From: Liolophura sinensis
Taxonomy: Eukaryota > Mollusca > Polyplacophora > Chitonida > Chitonidae
Length of the DNA: 64,000 nucleotides
Assembly: GCF_032854445.1 (NCBI RefSeq)
Contig: NC_088295.1
Location: 27,203,385 to 27,267,384, forward strand
Direction: 5' to 3'
This document shows positions 47,225 to 59,535 of this stretch, piece by piece. The translations under genes and the position numbers were made by a program. How positions within the stretch are numbered: position 1 is the first letter of the stretch; the number at the start of each line of letters is the position of its first letter. Below the pieces are notes generated by a model. The model was given only the letters and a program-made list of their open reading frames with translations. It did no database searches and was not told where the DNA came from.

Positions 47225-49539
47225 GTTACGTGTTACAGAAGTGATTTGTGTATTGTTGGTACACAAAGTTATGTGGCCGTGCATTTTTGTCGCAATACTG
47301 CAAGTGTAAAACTCGTACACAGTAGTTTTTAGAAGGGACTTTCTTTTGACGTTTTAAGACAATGATGGATTTACCTTAGCTCTGGACAGGCTGCAACCCA
47401 AAGTTTTACTGTTTCCCTGTACGTATGAAAATAATGGATTCAAGAGAGAACTAAATCACCTAATCCAGCGTGTTGAAGGGCATTGATGATCGATTGTGTC
47501 AGTCTCTTCTTTGAGCTTGGCCTTTGTCCTGATAAACAGTATGTCGTTGTCTTCTGCCGGTAGTGTCTTTGAGTACAGTCTCGAATAGCCAAGATCAGTG
47601 TAGAATCTCCTGATCATAAATACGCCGCAATTGACAGCTTAGTAAAGCCCAGTGTTTCCTTTCGAATTCATCTGTACTAACTAATGAATCATAAACTATC
47701 TAAGGTGGAAAGGCTATCGATAAAACATTGGAACTTAGATATATTACATTAACGCTAAAAGCTATAGCGAGTTAGAATGTAATTTGATAATAAGTGGAAG
47801 GAGTCGTATGCATTAAATGCATTAAGTCTGACGACCTCAGTTAGTAAGCTCAGATACAAGTTGGTTGCATGGAGGTTGTAAAAAGCGTGATCAAAGTAAA
47901 TAATCTGGTCTTTGAAAATTTATTAATAGGTTGATTAAGTGATTGGATCATTGTACTCAGTGAGGTGTTTTTGTGCACATTTCATTGAACTCAGTTAAAT
48001 CTTTACACTCTTAGTTTCTTAAATTTTACAATGAAGTTAACTTTTTGTGTGTAAATATGAAGATAGTGTCCAAAATCTCTGACGGTCTGTACTTAATAAT
48101 TGTGTCTAAATCCGCTTAATCTGTGCGACTAGAGGTTGTCTATGCATCGTATGGAATAAAATCGCCATGGATATGCACTTGTAATGAAAGCACAACTTAG
48201 ATACATGCACATATTTTTCATTACCGTAAACTTGTAAACCACCACGGTACACTGTTAATGCACTGAACGCGTCTAGACCATTCATTACGCTTTTCAGAAA
48301 AGCATTGACTGCTTTTCTTTGCATAACACTTCCTAATTTTTTTCTTTATATGTCTAGATTAAAAGCCTTTCTTAGTGCTGTGGTGGTTTGGTTTTAATGT
48401 TGGAAATTGGTGTTGCGATTATTGAAATGGAATGTCCATTATGGTTTACGATTGGTATATAAGAACGTCTATTATATGACACCTAGATTCCCAATCCAAG
48501 GTTTTAAATTAAACCCCACGTGGTAAAATCAATAGACCATTTCAGATATTGCGATTGCAATTTATGCATACATGATGCATATTGGAAGTTGCAATTTTAG
48601 GCTTATGCGTTATAGTAACTCTTTGTCGTCACATTTTAAAGGACATAGATATATATATAGCTTACCCTAGGCCTGTAAACAGATATAACGCGACACAGTA
48701 CAGTGCATACGTTAAAACTGAAGGCCCAGTAACGTGTATTCCGTAGAGTTTGTTTAATATAGGAGGGGCGAATAGGATCTTGCTCGTCTTTATGTTGGGT
48801 GTCAGCCAATGAAAACGAGGCCTGGACCACGGGCGTTATCTATGGCTGTTGAACTGTGGACTTACAACGGCAACATATCGGATAAAACATTGTCAACATA
48901 TAGTCCTCACCAATAGCGCGGCTTAACGATGCCAAACACAACGCCTATAGACGGGTCATGTAAACAAGCATAGTCCTCGTGCACAGCTGCTACATAAAGA
49001 TATTAAACTGTCACTAAAAATACAACCATATGAGTTAAAAGTTAAGCAAGTGCGCAAAATAAATGTAATTAAAATACTAAGTGACGTTTATTTAGTTGCC
49101 TTGTCAATACAATGTGTGTTTAATGGATTATTAAAGACTATAAATTATAGACTATCTAGTCTGGCACTGCTGTTTAAACACATGGCATTTTATTACAGAT
49201 ACATTAAAAAGTGTTGCTATATACAGACATAATATAATCCTTCATACAAAATCAAATGGAAGTTATTCTATGGATATGAAAATACACCGCTTTGAAAAAA
49301 TCTTTCGTCTTTCTATTGTTAAACGCTGTAAATAATAACTTGCGTGATTCGCTCCATGTGTACTTGTTCTCGTATTGCCATATTTCACTGCAATTGCAAA
49401 GCCATGAACTTATATTGTTGTCACAGAAAATGCGAATATTCTGAAAAAATACAATCAAATACGCCTCAGATGTGTTTGGGTGAATTTACGAGTTCTCCTG
49501 GAATCTACCATACCGTAACAAAATAAACATAATGTGAAA
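47225..49539. other. Gene-free stretch
   Basis: No gene is supported. It contains one copy of the dispersed ~60-bp module at 48420–48475. Open frames are 72 codons or fewer. Confidence 0.45.
48420..48475 (+). repeat. Dispersed ~60-bp module, copy 5
   Basis: GATTATTGAAATGGAATGTC, then CATTATGGTTTACGATTGG, then TATATAAGAACGTC follow the same motif order and spacing as the other copies. Diverged but recognisable. Confidence 0.55.
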
Positions 49540-49930
49540 GCACGAGGCGTGAGAAGTGCCTGAGACATGATAAAACATTATGATGCCGGGCACATAGTTA
49601 GAGGTGGCTTCCCACATTTCACGTGCTTGTTTCGTCCTCTTGTCGGTTCCCTGCAGAAACGTTTCCTGAGCGTCGGCTGTTTAGACGCTGTACTTGGTAC
49701 CATTGTAAATCTGTAATTGCTCTCTTACAGCGCTAAGCCCCTCCTTGAACAAACTAATCATCCTCCCATTGTTTCTTTGTACCTGTGTGCATTACACGCC
49801 TTCAGAACAACTTTGTCTACTTTCGTATGCATGGTACACTGCTGGACAAACGCGCCGCGCTCCCTTTGAAGACAGTCGGATCATTTCCCGTCGCTTCCAA
49901 CAAGTCACGCGCGCCAAAAACACATAGGCG
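49540..49930. promoter_or_regulatory. Candidate cis-regulatory block 6
   Basis: GC-elevated, CpG-containing, non-repetitive block with few specific motifs. Listed because it stands out from its AT-rich flanks in the same way as the other blocks. Confidence 0.2.
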
Positions 49931-51839
49931 TAAGAAAAATTAGATTTCCTAGGGAGACGAATATTTATATTGCGAAAATCGTTGGTTTTAGGATTGTGGA
50001 TGTGAAATTAGTCTCCCTGAGTTAAAAGACGCGTCGTGCACGGGCATATTTATTGGAGAGAGTGAGTCGGGTTGGAAGAAGAGACGAGGGATAAGCGGTT
50101 TGCTTTACTACAAGCGGTTTGACCCCCAACTTTAGCAAGACTCTAACCCCCGCCGAAAACAAAGTAACGGATAACATTTCCAGAAGAGCAGAAAACTATA
50201 GATAAAACAGGCATTCCCACTTGAAAGAGAGGTCACAGAAAGGGAAAATCGGGAAATCAAAAGAAAAGACAAACAAACAGAGAATAAAGAATATTTTATA
50301 TTAAAGGATAACTGTGTCTTATATTGAAGTTCGAATTCCATGTACATCGTATCATAACACCCCAGGTACAATTTCCATTATCTGACATCAGCTTATATGC
50401 TTTTTATACAGTTTTGAAAAAATATTACTATATCGTAAAAACAAACTTAGCTTGAAAGTTTTTAATGTAGACATTTTAATACGGGATACCAGAAATAGTG
50501 CTACACCGGCAGAGCTACGTTTAACATGAAGTTGTGGACAGGAAGTGTGAACTTTTATCCGATTTTTAAATTAATTTACTAATTGGTTCTATCATGTGTG
50601 GGTTGTTTGCCAAACAGTAAATTTAATGTTTTGCCAATAACTGTTCATTAGGAGTAATTTTCTCATTGCTAGTGCACGGAGATATTTGTGTTGACACATT
50701 TTGGTGTTTCTGTAAAAGACTGTGTTGGTTGTAAGATTGGGACGGTGCCGCCATGGCGGGCCCCTGTCAGAAAGAATGACGGACTACTTTATATTCAGGT
50801 TTAAACAGGGCGCTATATTTAGCACGTTTCTAATGTATCCCCACACCCAGGGCCTATCTGTGTTCAGAATGGGGTATATACCATCACAATGCAAACAGTT
50901 TAACAGGTTACACACCGAGGCCTGTCCAGGCTGGGGGACATAAATTAAGAGGTAAATACTACATTGGATTACTTAAAACCTCGTCAAACTGTTACAATTC
51001 GACAAAGGTTAACGGTATTATTGTAGGATATTTATTATTCACGGATTCCCTGAAGTAATAAGATTTTTGGTTCAGTTCAATTTAAGTGTGGCTCATCTTA
51101 TATAAGTCTCTCTTTTAAATCATCTATACACACTACAATAATATACATACCTGTAAAACAGGTTACAGATTCAAGATTCGGCTTCTATACATGTAAATAT
51201 ATAGGTCAATATTTCATATTGTAGAAAGCATCATCCACACTGGGGATTTATTTCACTGGAAGTTTATTTTTTTAAGAAAACTGTGACATTTATATAACAC
51301 ATTATAAGTCAGGATTATATTTCAAAAACTAATTCTATTTTAAGCAAAATGCATTCAAAATTATCAATCAAATCTAGTATGTTCTGCATCCTCTTAGAAC
51401 CTGAAGCACTAATTTTCAAATGTAAATTTTTGTACGAAAGAAAGCATGGAAATAACCATGCAAGTTAATAGTGTATACTTGGACGTGTATAAATTATATA
51501 TTGATGCAGACGCCGGTCAGCGGCGTCAGGGGAAATAAAACGGTTTCAGGTAATGAAAAGTTATAAAGTACTCTAAACTAACGATCCTTTCGAAAGCTGA
51601 GTGGATTTTGCATAAGATTTATAAACTTTTGAGGATCATAGGCGATGGACAGTTGTTAATAAGGTGGCTAAGACATCGGAGTGCCACAAAATATCCAGTT
51701 CTTAGATTAGAATTAATTAAAATTGATTTCTCCAGGTTGACTTATGCTTCTCCACAACCGCAAGCTTATCAAGTCCGTTTTCGTATTTTCTCAGTCTGCG
51801 ATTCTCTGTTTATTTGCTAATTTATCTGATAACCACGAA
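49931..51839. other. Gene-free stretch
   Basis: No gene, RNA gene or mobile element is recognised. Purine-rich DNA at 50040–50290 and a GC-elevated patch at 50720–50945 without a recognisable domain. Confidence 0.4.
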
Positions 51840-52210
51840 ACTGGACTATCATCCCTCTGGATTGTTTCTCTTCCCGTTTTAGTAATACCCATAAGGCAAG
51901 GTAAACTGAGGGGCTTGTCTACCTGGCTGCCGAATAAAGAAGACCTTGGGTATTCAGCCAGGGGTTGTCTTGTGCCTGTCCCTCGGGGCTCTCTCTTGTC
52001 TGTCGACTTGCCCTCTCCCCAGTCTTCCATGAGCCCTGGTAACGACGAGATTCCATCCAATAATCATCTAATTTCGTGTGAAGTACGTGCTAAATGAAGG
52101 CAATTAATGCGTGTTCACACTGCTGCCCCTCTCCATATCTCGGTCCGTCACCGAGCCTGGACCCCTTCCCTCCCCGGGGAACGCCACTACAAACACATGA
52201 CATTAACAAA
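51840..52210. promoter_or_regulatory. Candidate cis-regulatory block 7
   Basis: Non-repetitive and GC-elevated. Around 52050–52110 it has CCAATAATCATCTAATTTCG and AGGCAATTAATGCGTG, both homeodomain-type sites. Open on both strands without domains. A small hairpin, CTCGG with CCGAG, is at about 52139–52156. Confidence 0.3.
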
Positions 52211-54331
52211 AATGAGGGAAATATCAGAGACAGAAACTTCCGCGAGTTTGGTTAAGAAGTACTGAGTCCTGTTCATCTTTGGTCAGTCAGGATTCTTTAA
52301 TATTCTTGATGTCGATCGTCTCTAAGAAAAGTTGGGAATTATGACGGGATGAATGAGAGGTCTGGCCAATTATCCTGCGGTGAATCCTTTTAGATGTTGA
52401 TTACCTCAAGCATGCTTGTGCCTAATAGAGCTAATATCCGCACAGAAGAAGTCATTTCCAGAGACATCCGCAAAGAACCACTTAAAATAAACGAACTTGG
52501 GAATAACTTACAATTACTTTCCCAACATCTCCACTACAAGTTATGTTTTGTTCTCAGCTCAAAGCTTCAAAGGTAAAATTAAAAATTCATTTGGTTTTTT
52601 TACAAGACTATGAATAAATATATTTGGAAATTACATAGAGCTGCTTTGCCAGGCAGAGGTGAACGTCAAATTGCATTGTAGTCTGAGCCTATTTCATGCC
52701 CATTGAAATCCGTATGTCAAAAGTTACATATCTCAGTCTGTGTAATTGCGCCGAAAAAAACATTCTAAAATTCATGAAAAGTGCTCGTTTTCAGAATAAT
52801 CAGCCGATAGTTGCACCAGCCAATCTCTGGATTAACATGGATAGAAACAATGATTTGTACATTGAGCCTCTGAATTCATCTCATTTATATTTTGGATTCC
52901 ACCTACTTTTTTAAAAATCAGAAAATTAGAAAATAAAATGGCATGAAATGGGACAAGATAATGGAATACTTTTGTTTCAGTGAAACTTCCCATTCTGTAA
53001 GTTTGTAATTTAGATCCAGAAAAAATGTTTGTAACTTTGACTTTTGAAAAATCCTCCTGTCATTAGCACTTGTGTACTACCTAGCTGGATTCCCGTGTAT
53101 ATATATATATGCAAATACTAGTATAGTCAACTGAATAATAACATTTCACGAAACAATTTCAAAGCAATTTATACATTTGTGTTTGTGGCAAATATAGTTA
53201 AATCTTAATACCGTAGCCTTGTGTTTATTTTGGTATTGTTGGTTTGTTTTTTTTGTCCCCTTGGGTCATATTGATCATTTGGCCACAGAACGAATCCCTA
53301 AAGGGGATGGCAGCTAAAACAGCTCAGAGAAAGATTGTGGGATTGGGGTAGGATTGAAGGGGGAATCCCCTGGCCTGTGTGCGAGCGCTCACCACCTCTC
53401 ACCACCATCACCAACTTCTCCCCGCCTGCCCAGCCTTTGATCTTCTCCAAGATGCCGCCCAAGTGATAGGAACACGTGACCAATGTATGCCCAGAATGGC
53501 GCTTTTGTAAGCTACTATACAAAACACAACCAAATTGCATCAAGAATAAAGTAGCTGAAAAGAAATTAGCGAAATACTAAGCTTTCAGAAAAAACGACTG
53601 GCTTGGGTCCCTTCATAGAGACAGGCAAACATAACCGCAAATAAAGCTGTTTATCCTAAGTATAACTGTAAATGATTCACGTATGGGAAATTAAAAACGG
53701 TGCGATATCATCAACGATATAACTGGTCAATGTATTTCACTGAATGTCTGATAGCAGTAAAGTTTGTCAAACTTTATCGGTGAAATATGAACAGAAGAGT
53801 CTTGCCATTGCCCCGCTCACTACGCCCAGAGCAACATATACTTCAATGTGTCTTTTGGATTATTGTTTCTAACTATCAGCCATCACTTTATACAGGAGGT
53901 ATATATACACAAATCGTTTTATTTCATCACATACATATTCATGTGCATTGACGTATACTGCTACTATCAAGTGTCAAAACTACGCAACTTGTGCAGATTA
54001 AACAGTTTCATTATCAGATTAATAACACATAGGTAGTTATAGCTGTTGTGTGCGTGTTGATTTGTAACAGGAAATGAGATGGATTACTTGTTTCATATAT
54101 TTGTATAAATATATTTTATAGCAATATTTTAAATAAAACCATTCAGATGGTTATTCTTTTGCTAATATCAAACGGGATGTTAAGAGTAACTATAATCAAA
54201 ATGAACGTGATTCAGATTAAAAATAATTAAAGACGTACAGCAGTCAGCAAAAATTAACGCGTTTTCTTTTTCCTTTTCTAAACATACCTTTATTTATACA
54301 CAGCGACGTAAACACGGACTAAGTTTGAACA
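52211..54331. other. Gene-free stretch
   Basis: No gene is supported. A short (TA)n lies at about 53097–53110. A GC-elevated patch at 53325–53470 is open on the – strand without a domain. Confidence 0.4.
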
Positions 54332-54583
54332 ATTTATTGTTTTACGCCGTACTCAAGAATATTTCACTTGTACGAAGGCGGCCAGCATTATGTTGGGAGG
54401 AAACCGGGCAGAGCCCGGAGGAAACCCGACCTCCCACAGTTTGCTGACAGACTTTAAAAAAGTACGACCGGAGAGGAAACCAGCATGAGTTGGACTTGAA
54501 CTCGCAGTGACCGCTTTGGTGAGAGACTCCTGGATCATTGCCCCGCGCTGGAGCGCTAACCACCTCGAGCACGGAGGCACCAG
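54332..54583 (-). mobile_element. tRNA-derived SINE, near full-length, reverse
   Basis: Best-preserved copy in the window. From the left: reversed tail ATTTATTGTTTTACGCCG, TACTCAAGAATATTTCAC, GGCGGCCAGCATTATG, GGGAGGAAACCGGGCAGAGC, GCATGAGTTGGACTTGAAC (reversed B box) and GAGCGCTAACCACCTCGAGC (reversed A box). The tRNA-like head, conserved centre and A/T-rich 3' end identify a tRNA-derived SINE. Both – strand open frames through it are shadows. Confidence 0.9.
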
Positions 54584-54878
54584 AACAATTGGTAAGCTGC
54601 GTAAATTTAAAAGCCAGATCTGCAAGCCTTTGATATTTAATACAATTTCTCTATATTCAGAAATTATCTAATGAACTGCTAGAAAAATTGTTCGATGTAA
54701 AATATTTCAACGAAATTTTTGCATTGTAATTTTTAATATTTTTAATTTTTAAAAAGGTGACACTTGTTAAAGAACATATAGTTTATATGGCAAAACTATA
54801 CAATTATACAAGAGAAAATATTAATTTGGACGTTTCCTATTTCGTAAAACATGTAACAATTTGTGTAATGACTGAATT

Positions 54879-54893
54879 GTGTGTGTGTGTGTG
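54879..54893. repeat. (GT)n microsatellite
   Basis: About seven GT units followed by GGG. Confidence 0.8.
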
Positions 54894-55950
54894 GGATCAG
54901 GTGAAGTGTTTTCCTACATAAAGCTATATATAGGCCCAACAGGAGCAAAACCAAAACTGGAATAAAATTTTAAACTATATATGTATATTTTCCTTACATC
55001 ATTTAATTTTAAGCCTGTGCATCGCCTGTGAAATTGTTTGAAGGCATAGGATGAGTAATAGGAAGCACCTTGTAACTGCATGCAATGTCATTGCTATATA
55101 CGTAAGATTTTTTTTGTAGCACAAAAGATCCTGTATCAGTGCAAATATATCCATGTATAATAACGATTTTCTTTTGCCCCATTATACTATAGCATTTTAA
55201 AAATGCTCTGAATTAGCCTTGGGTCTCTGATGGATTATTAGTCTTATGTTTAAAAGTAGAATACAAGTACAAAGTAAGGAAGTGAAAGGTTTTGTCATAC
55301 AAATTGTTTCACAAGTTGAGATAAGAGACATAATATAACGCTCAGCACGTTAGAGGTCAACATTATTGATCCATGCAGCTCAATCATTTGCTGTTTTTTC
55401 CTTTCAGCCCATTTCTACAGAAACAAAATTTAAAGTAAACTGAGAGCGAAGCGGTATCGATGATATATTCCTTATATTATAAAGTGTTTGTAAAAAAAAT
55501 TGCTAGTTTTTGTATATCAAAAATTACATCTAACAGAGTGTTTATAATTGACTTCACAAATAGGTTTACACAAAGAGCACAGAAAAGTTTATATAGACGC
55601 GAATATATAAATACAATTACCAGTGGCCATTTATCCACACAAAATAACGCAATTACACACGCTTCAACATATTGCCGTACTAAACGATTAATGGATCACA
55701 GGGATGTCAATACTCGTATAAGGTACACTTACCGGCAACGTGGGTGAGATAATGCACGGTATCGGTGCAAATTCTGGTATATGATGTCGTGGTATTAAGA
55801 AAACATCTGCAAAATAATTCCCTGTGTCGGCTTTGTTAGTGCATATACATCGTTAATGGCTATAACAAGTCTCATGAAACATAAGGAAGAAGAGAAGCCT
55901 TGAGGGCAGTAGGTTTATGGGTAAGAAAAGACGGACGGGTGCGAGGAGGC

Positions 55951-55974
55951 GGGGGCGGGGGGGGGGGGGGGGGG
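55951..55974. repeat. Poly-G tract (G5 C G18)
   Basis: Five G, one C and then 18 consecutive G. It borders the dyad block at 55986. The length may be uncertain because of homopolymer error. Confidence 0.9.
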
Positions 55975-56170
55975 TGTTAGACGTCTTAATTGCAATACAT
56001 CCGGCCAGTACATCTTAAGCCCCTCGGTCAACGACTGGCCGGCACTTAAGTGCAATTAACTAGGCGAGAAGTAAGGGCTTAACAGTCTAGTTGCGTTTTG
56101 TAACAAGATTAGAGTACCGTCAAGTTCACCCTCTGTTGAAACAGGACACGGAGTTACGCATTGACGGCAA
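55975..56170. promoter_or_regulatory. Candidate regulatory block 8 with nested dyad symmetry
   Basis: Two perfect 9-bp inverted pairs are nested around one centre. TTAATTGCA (55986–55994) pairs with TGCAATTAA (56051–56059), and CCGGCCAGT (56001–56009) pairs with ACTGGCCGG (56034–56042). TTAATTGCA contains an ATTA homeodomain core. CTTAAG occurs in the loop and in the right half. The flanks to 56170 are GC-elevated and non-repetitive. Confidence 0.4.
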
Positions 56171-57086
56171 GTCGTAGATTGGATCTCTATCCCATATAAC
56201 CACTGTCAGAGTTAATCATGTCTCCAATAACTTTAACTCTAGTATATACACTTATATGTAAGCAGGCGAAGTGGGCACATTGATTTCGCTACATATGAAT
56301 TGTACGTTTTATTTTAAAGTATCTTTACTGAGAGCTAAAAGGTTCTTTGTTGGGTATCATTTCCCCAAATAGGCCAATACATGTAGAATAATCTTGCGTG
56401 GTGGTAATATTATTTACATTATACTGTGGTAAGGAATTGTTGTGCTAAGTTAATAGCTCTACAGAAGTGCTTGACATGAGCTAAGATTTAAAATGGTCAT
56501 TCTGTTTTTTATCCTTTCCCAGCCTTCATGTGTACAGGTTGTTTTGGTAACACATGCAGCTTTCTCGTCCACACTATCTTGGCTTAATTCTCTCGGATTT
56601 ATCCGTTTACTCAAGTATACTTAATATTTTATGAATGTTGTTAAAAGAAATACGACAGTTTCTATTGTGAACACAATGTTCTTGTACGAAATTGTTTCCT
56701 TTGCTTTTGTGGTCGACCTATTGCACGAGCTTTCCTCCCGGTATACTTTGTCACATATAAGTGGAGCAATTCTCATTTCCATTACTTTATAAATCTGGTT
56801 TAGTTTGAAGCTGTCTGGCATAGACCAAACGTGAACATTCAAATCATAGTCGAATACATTTTTGCTTCGGATTTTGTAAGAGTAAAATTTTCTTTTATGT
56901 CGGCCGTTTATACCCTCCAAGTCAAACATTTTTTTTTGTAAATGCCGTTGTGGTATTAACGTTGCTTTGCTGCCTTAGACGGTTAAAATAATGGGTTTCT
57001 GAGACTTCTGCTTGTGTGTTAAAATCCAGCTCTATCTGACCCGGCTGTGGCTTTAAGTCAGAAAGCTACATGGCGAAGGAAGGGGA

Positions 57087-57096
57087 GGGGGGGGGG
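57087..57096. repeat. Poly-G run (10 G)
   Basis: Ten G preceded by AGGGGA, forming a G-rich purine tract at about 57078–57096. Confidence 0.8.
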
Positions 57097-57309
57097 TAGT
57101 TAGCTTAGGGCACTTCGCTGTACTCCACCAATAAGCATTGCTTTCATATCTAAACGTGAAAAATGTATCATTCATCATATCAAGTTCAAAAACTTTCTAC
57201 TTACACGATGGCGATCAGTTTCATTTTTTCAACAAACATAAGACTATGCAAAAGGCTCCACGAATTCTGTTAGCTGATTTTTGTCACGAATGCCCCAAGC
57301 ACAATTCAA

Positions 57310-57365
57310 GGGAATAAATAAATAAACATAGAAATAAACACACAATTAAAAGAATAAATAAATAA
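57310..57365 (+). repeat. (AAAT)-rich tract, possible SINE tail
   Basis: Two AATAAATAAATA blocks separated by about 30 bases of A-rich DNA. Similar tracts elsewhere in the window form the end of SINEs, but no body is recognisable here. Confidence 0.5.
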
Positions 57366-58959
57366 GACTATGACACACTATTTCAAAGGTATTGTTTGTT
57401 GACTAGGGAACGTGTATAAAAGATTTTAATCAGAACATTTCTTCTTCATTAGCTGGGTATAGCAATATTTATATATTTTTATTGTTTTGGGGTTGTTACC
57501 TTTCGCTTTATTTTATTGATATTTTCTTTTGTTTGTACACTGACATTTCCGATGGGAAACTGGTATATGAAGTATAGCTATGGGGCGGATATATCAACAT
57601 TTATAAGTATAACATATGCTATATAGGCCCATCCTTGTACCAGTAGAGAATAGTGTAAATCCATTCTGCTCTTCAGCCGAGAAAAGTTGTTCCGGTCGAA
57701 TTAACACATACACCGTAAGCCTTTCTGACAGGCAGACACTCGTCACCTGCCACACTGGACGTGAGCGAAATGATTTGCGGGAGAGTTTTGAAACCAGAGA
57801 GACTGGAATTTATCCAATCAGATCTTAGATTGCATACCGGCAAGGGTCTGGTCAGTGCTAACTGTCCTTTAAATTTATTGTACTTGACAAATCTTTGTCT
57901 TTTGAACATGTTTGGCAATTGACAAAATGCGTCGACTGAATCGGCAGTGACACTCATTGAAGGATGCGGATCACTGATGCCTTTATCGCCCATATCTGTG
58001 CAAAATTCTGTAGTTAAAGAGATATTAATAAATGTTATATGTTTATTATTTCACGTATTGTGTTTCAAACCTTTAAAACTAATACATGTTTAGTGGTTTT
58101 CATTTATCTTTGCAGTGCTAACAAGCACGTCATGACCATTGTCAGTAGTAATATTCACAATAGCTTTGATAGTTAACATCTGCGGACTGTTCATTTCAGT
58201 GTTTCTGTACCTCGAATTGGTTCACAAATTTACCCTAAATCATGATGATATTCGTCGGAGGATCGATGTGATAGCGGAGTGAATGCTACATGTGTATTCC
58301 TTGAAAATGAGTGACAATATAGCAGACATAAGAGTGCACCGTATTTAAATTTATCATGTATACTATCTGACAATTTGAATACCGTATTGAAAGATACGTA
58401 ATAGTAATATATCAAAGTTCATGTCTCTGTAGTTCCATTAATCACCTATTCATCTGGTCACTTTTCAGTTCGCTCATGTATTCTTGAGAAACAAATAAAC
58501 TACTCTGATGAAATCAAATAGTTCAGTAATAGTATAGATTATAGATAATTTACTGCTATAGAAAATAATATGGAGCAAAGTTATAGAACTGGCTGATGAA
58601 AACTTCATCGTTCCGTCTTAATATACAGAATCTCAGAGTTTTCAAACCACAAAACCACAGCATGTCGGATTAGACCTGATAACCCTATGTTCCTGAACCA
58701 TCAATTAAACAAGCTTACAAAAAACTTTTTTAAAATTAAAAATCTTAAAAATCTTAATTTGTAAAGAAAAATTTTTTTAGAACTGTCTGGCAATAACATT
58801 TCAGCCAATTCACACCCAGTTCACATCTACAGTTAAATTTGAAGACTACGATGTATACACGTAATGCATGTAAATCTATTTACATGTATTTAAAGCCATG
58901 CCAAAACAGAACTACAGTGATGTTGTTTACCATTTCCACTGCATAGCTTACACGACACT
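57366..58959. other. Gene-free stretch
   Basis: No gene is supported. A 106-codon – strand open frame at 57673–57993 (starting MGDKGISDPHPSMSVTAD) has no recognisable domain or splice partners. Near 57545, CGATGGGAAACTGGTATATG may be a very diverged seventh copy of the dispersed module. Confidence 0.35.
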
Positions 58960-59535
58960 TCACGAGTACTCTGTAGAAAATGGTCGATTTTTAAATGTAT
59001 GAGATGTGCATGAAAGAGAAATCTTACAAAGCGGTAACCTCTGAGAAATCAGCCCAAAGATAAAGATCAAAGGCAGCGAGGAAGCCGTCAAGTTAATCGG
59101 AGACACAATACTGGTTGTTTTAGCCATTTCTCCGGTAATCTCTAGCCCGGCTTCAACAAGATCAACCATTTTGCTCCCCTCCACTTTGCTATGTATCTTA
59201 TTGTAAGGGGTTGCCAAACGTAGATTAAGTTTTCCAGACAAAACACGATGATTTCTTTGTAGTCGCCGTATCAAGGATTCGGCCAGAAATGTGATTCGAC
59301 GGGTATGGGCTTCTGGCCGATTACTTCTGTTGAATTGGGATTTGGACAAATCGCCGGCGGAAGTTTGAACTGAGCCCACATCTTTATATACCATTTGTGT
59401 TTTGGCATAAAAACACAGGTCAAGGGGAAAGTGATTGAATCCTTTGCTGTTTTGGCCCTTTGCTTTACTGCGTCGCCATTTATGTATACAATAATCGGAG
59501 TGCATAGTGTGGATATATTCCTGACAAATAAACAC
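58960..59535 (-). other. Longest non-Pitx open frame, 191 codons, unidentified
   Basis: An uninterrupted – strand frame starting MFICQEYIHTMHSDYC. It has a basic middle (RRITFLAESLIRRLQRNHR) and a hydrophobic segment near the C-terminus (SSLPLIFIFGLISQRLPL). The central part, about 59040–59460, is GC-richer than its flanks and contains TAATC-type sites (59094, 59136 and reversed near 59223 and 59319). I recognise no family. It could be a small orphan gene, or an open frame across a conserved regulatory element. The second seems slightly more likely given the absence of neighbours or clear splice sites. Confidence 0.2.
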
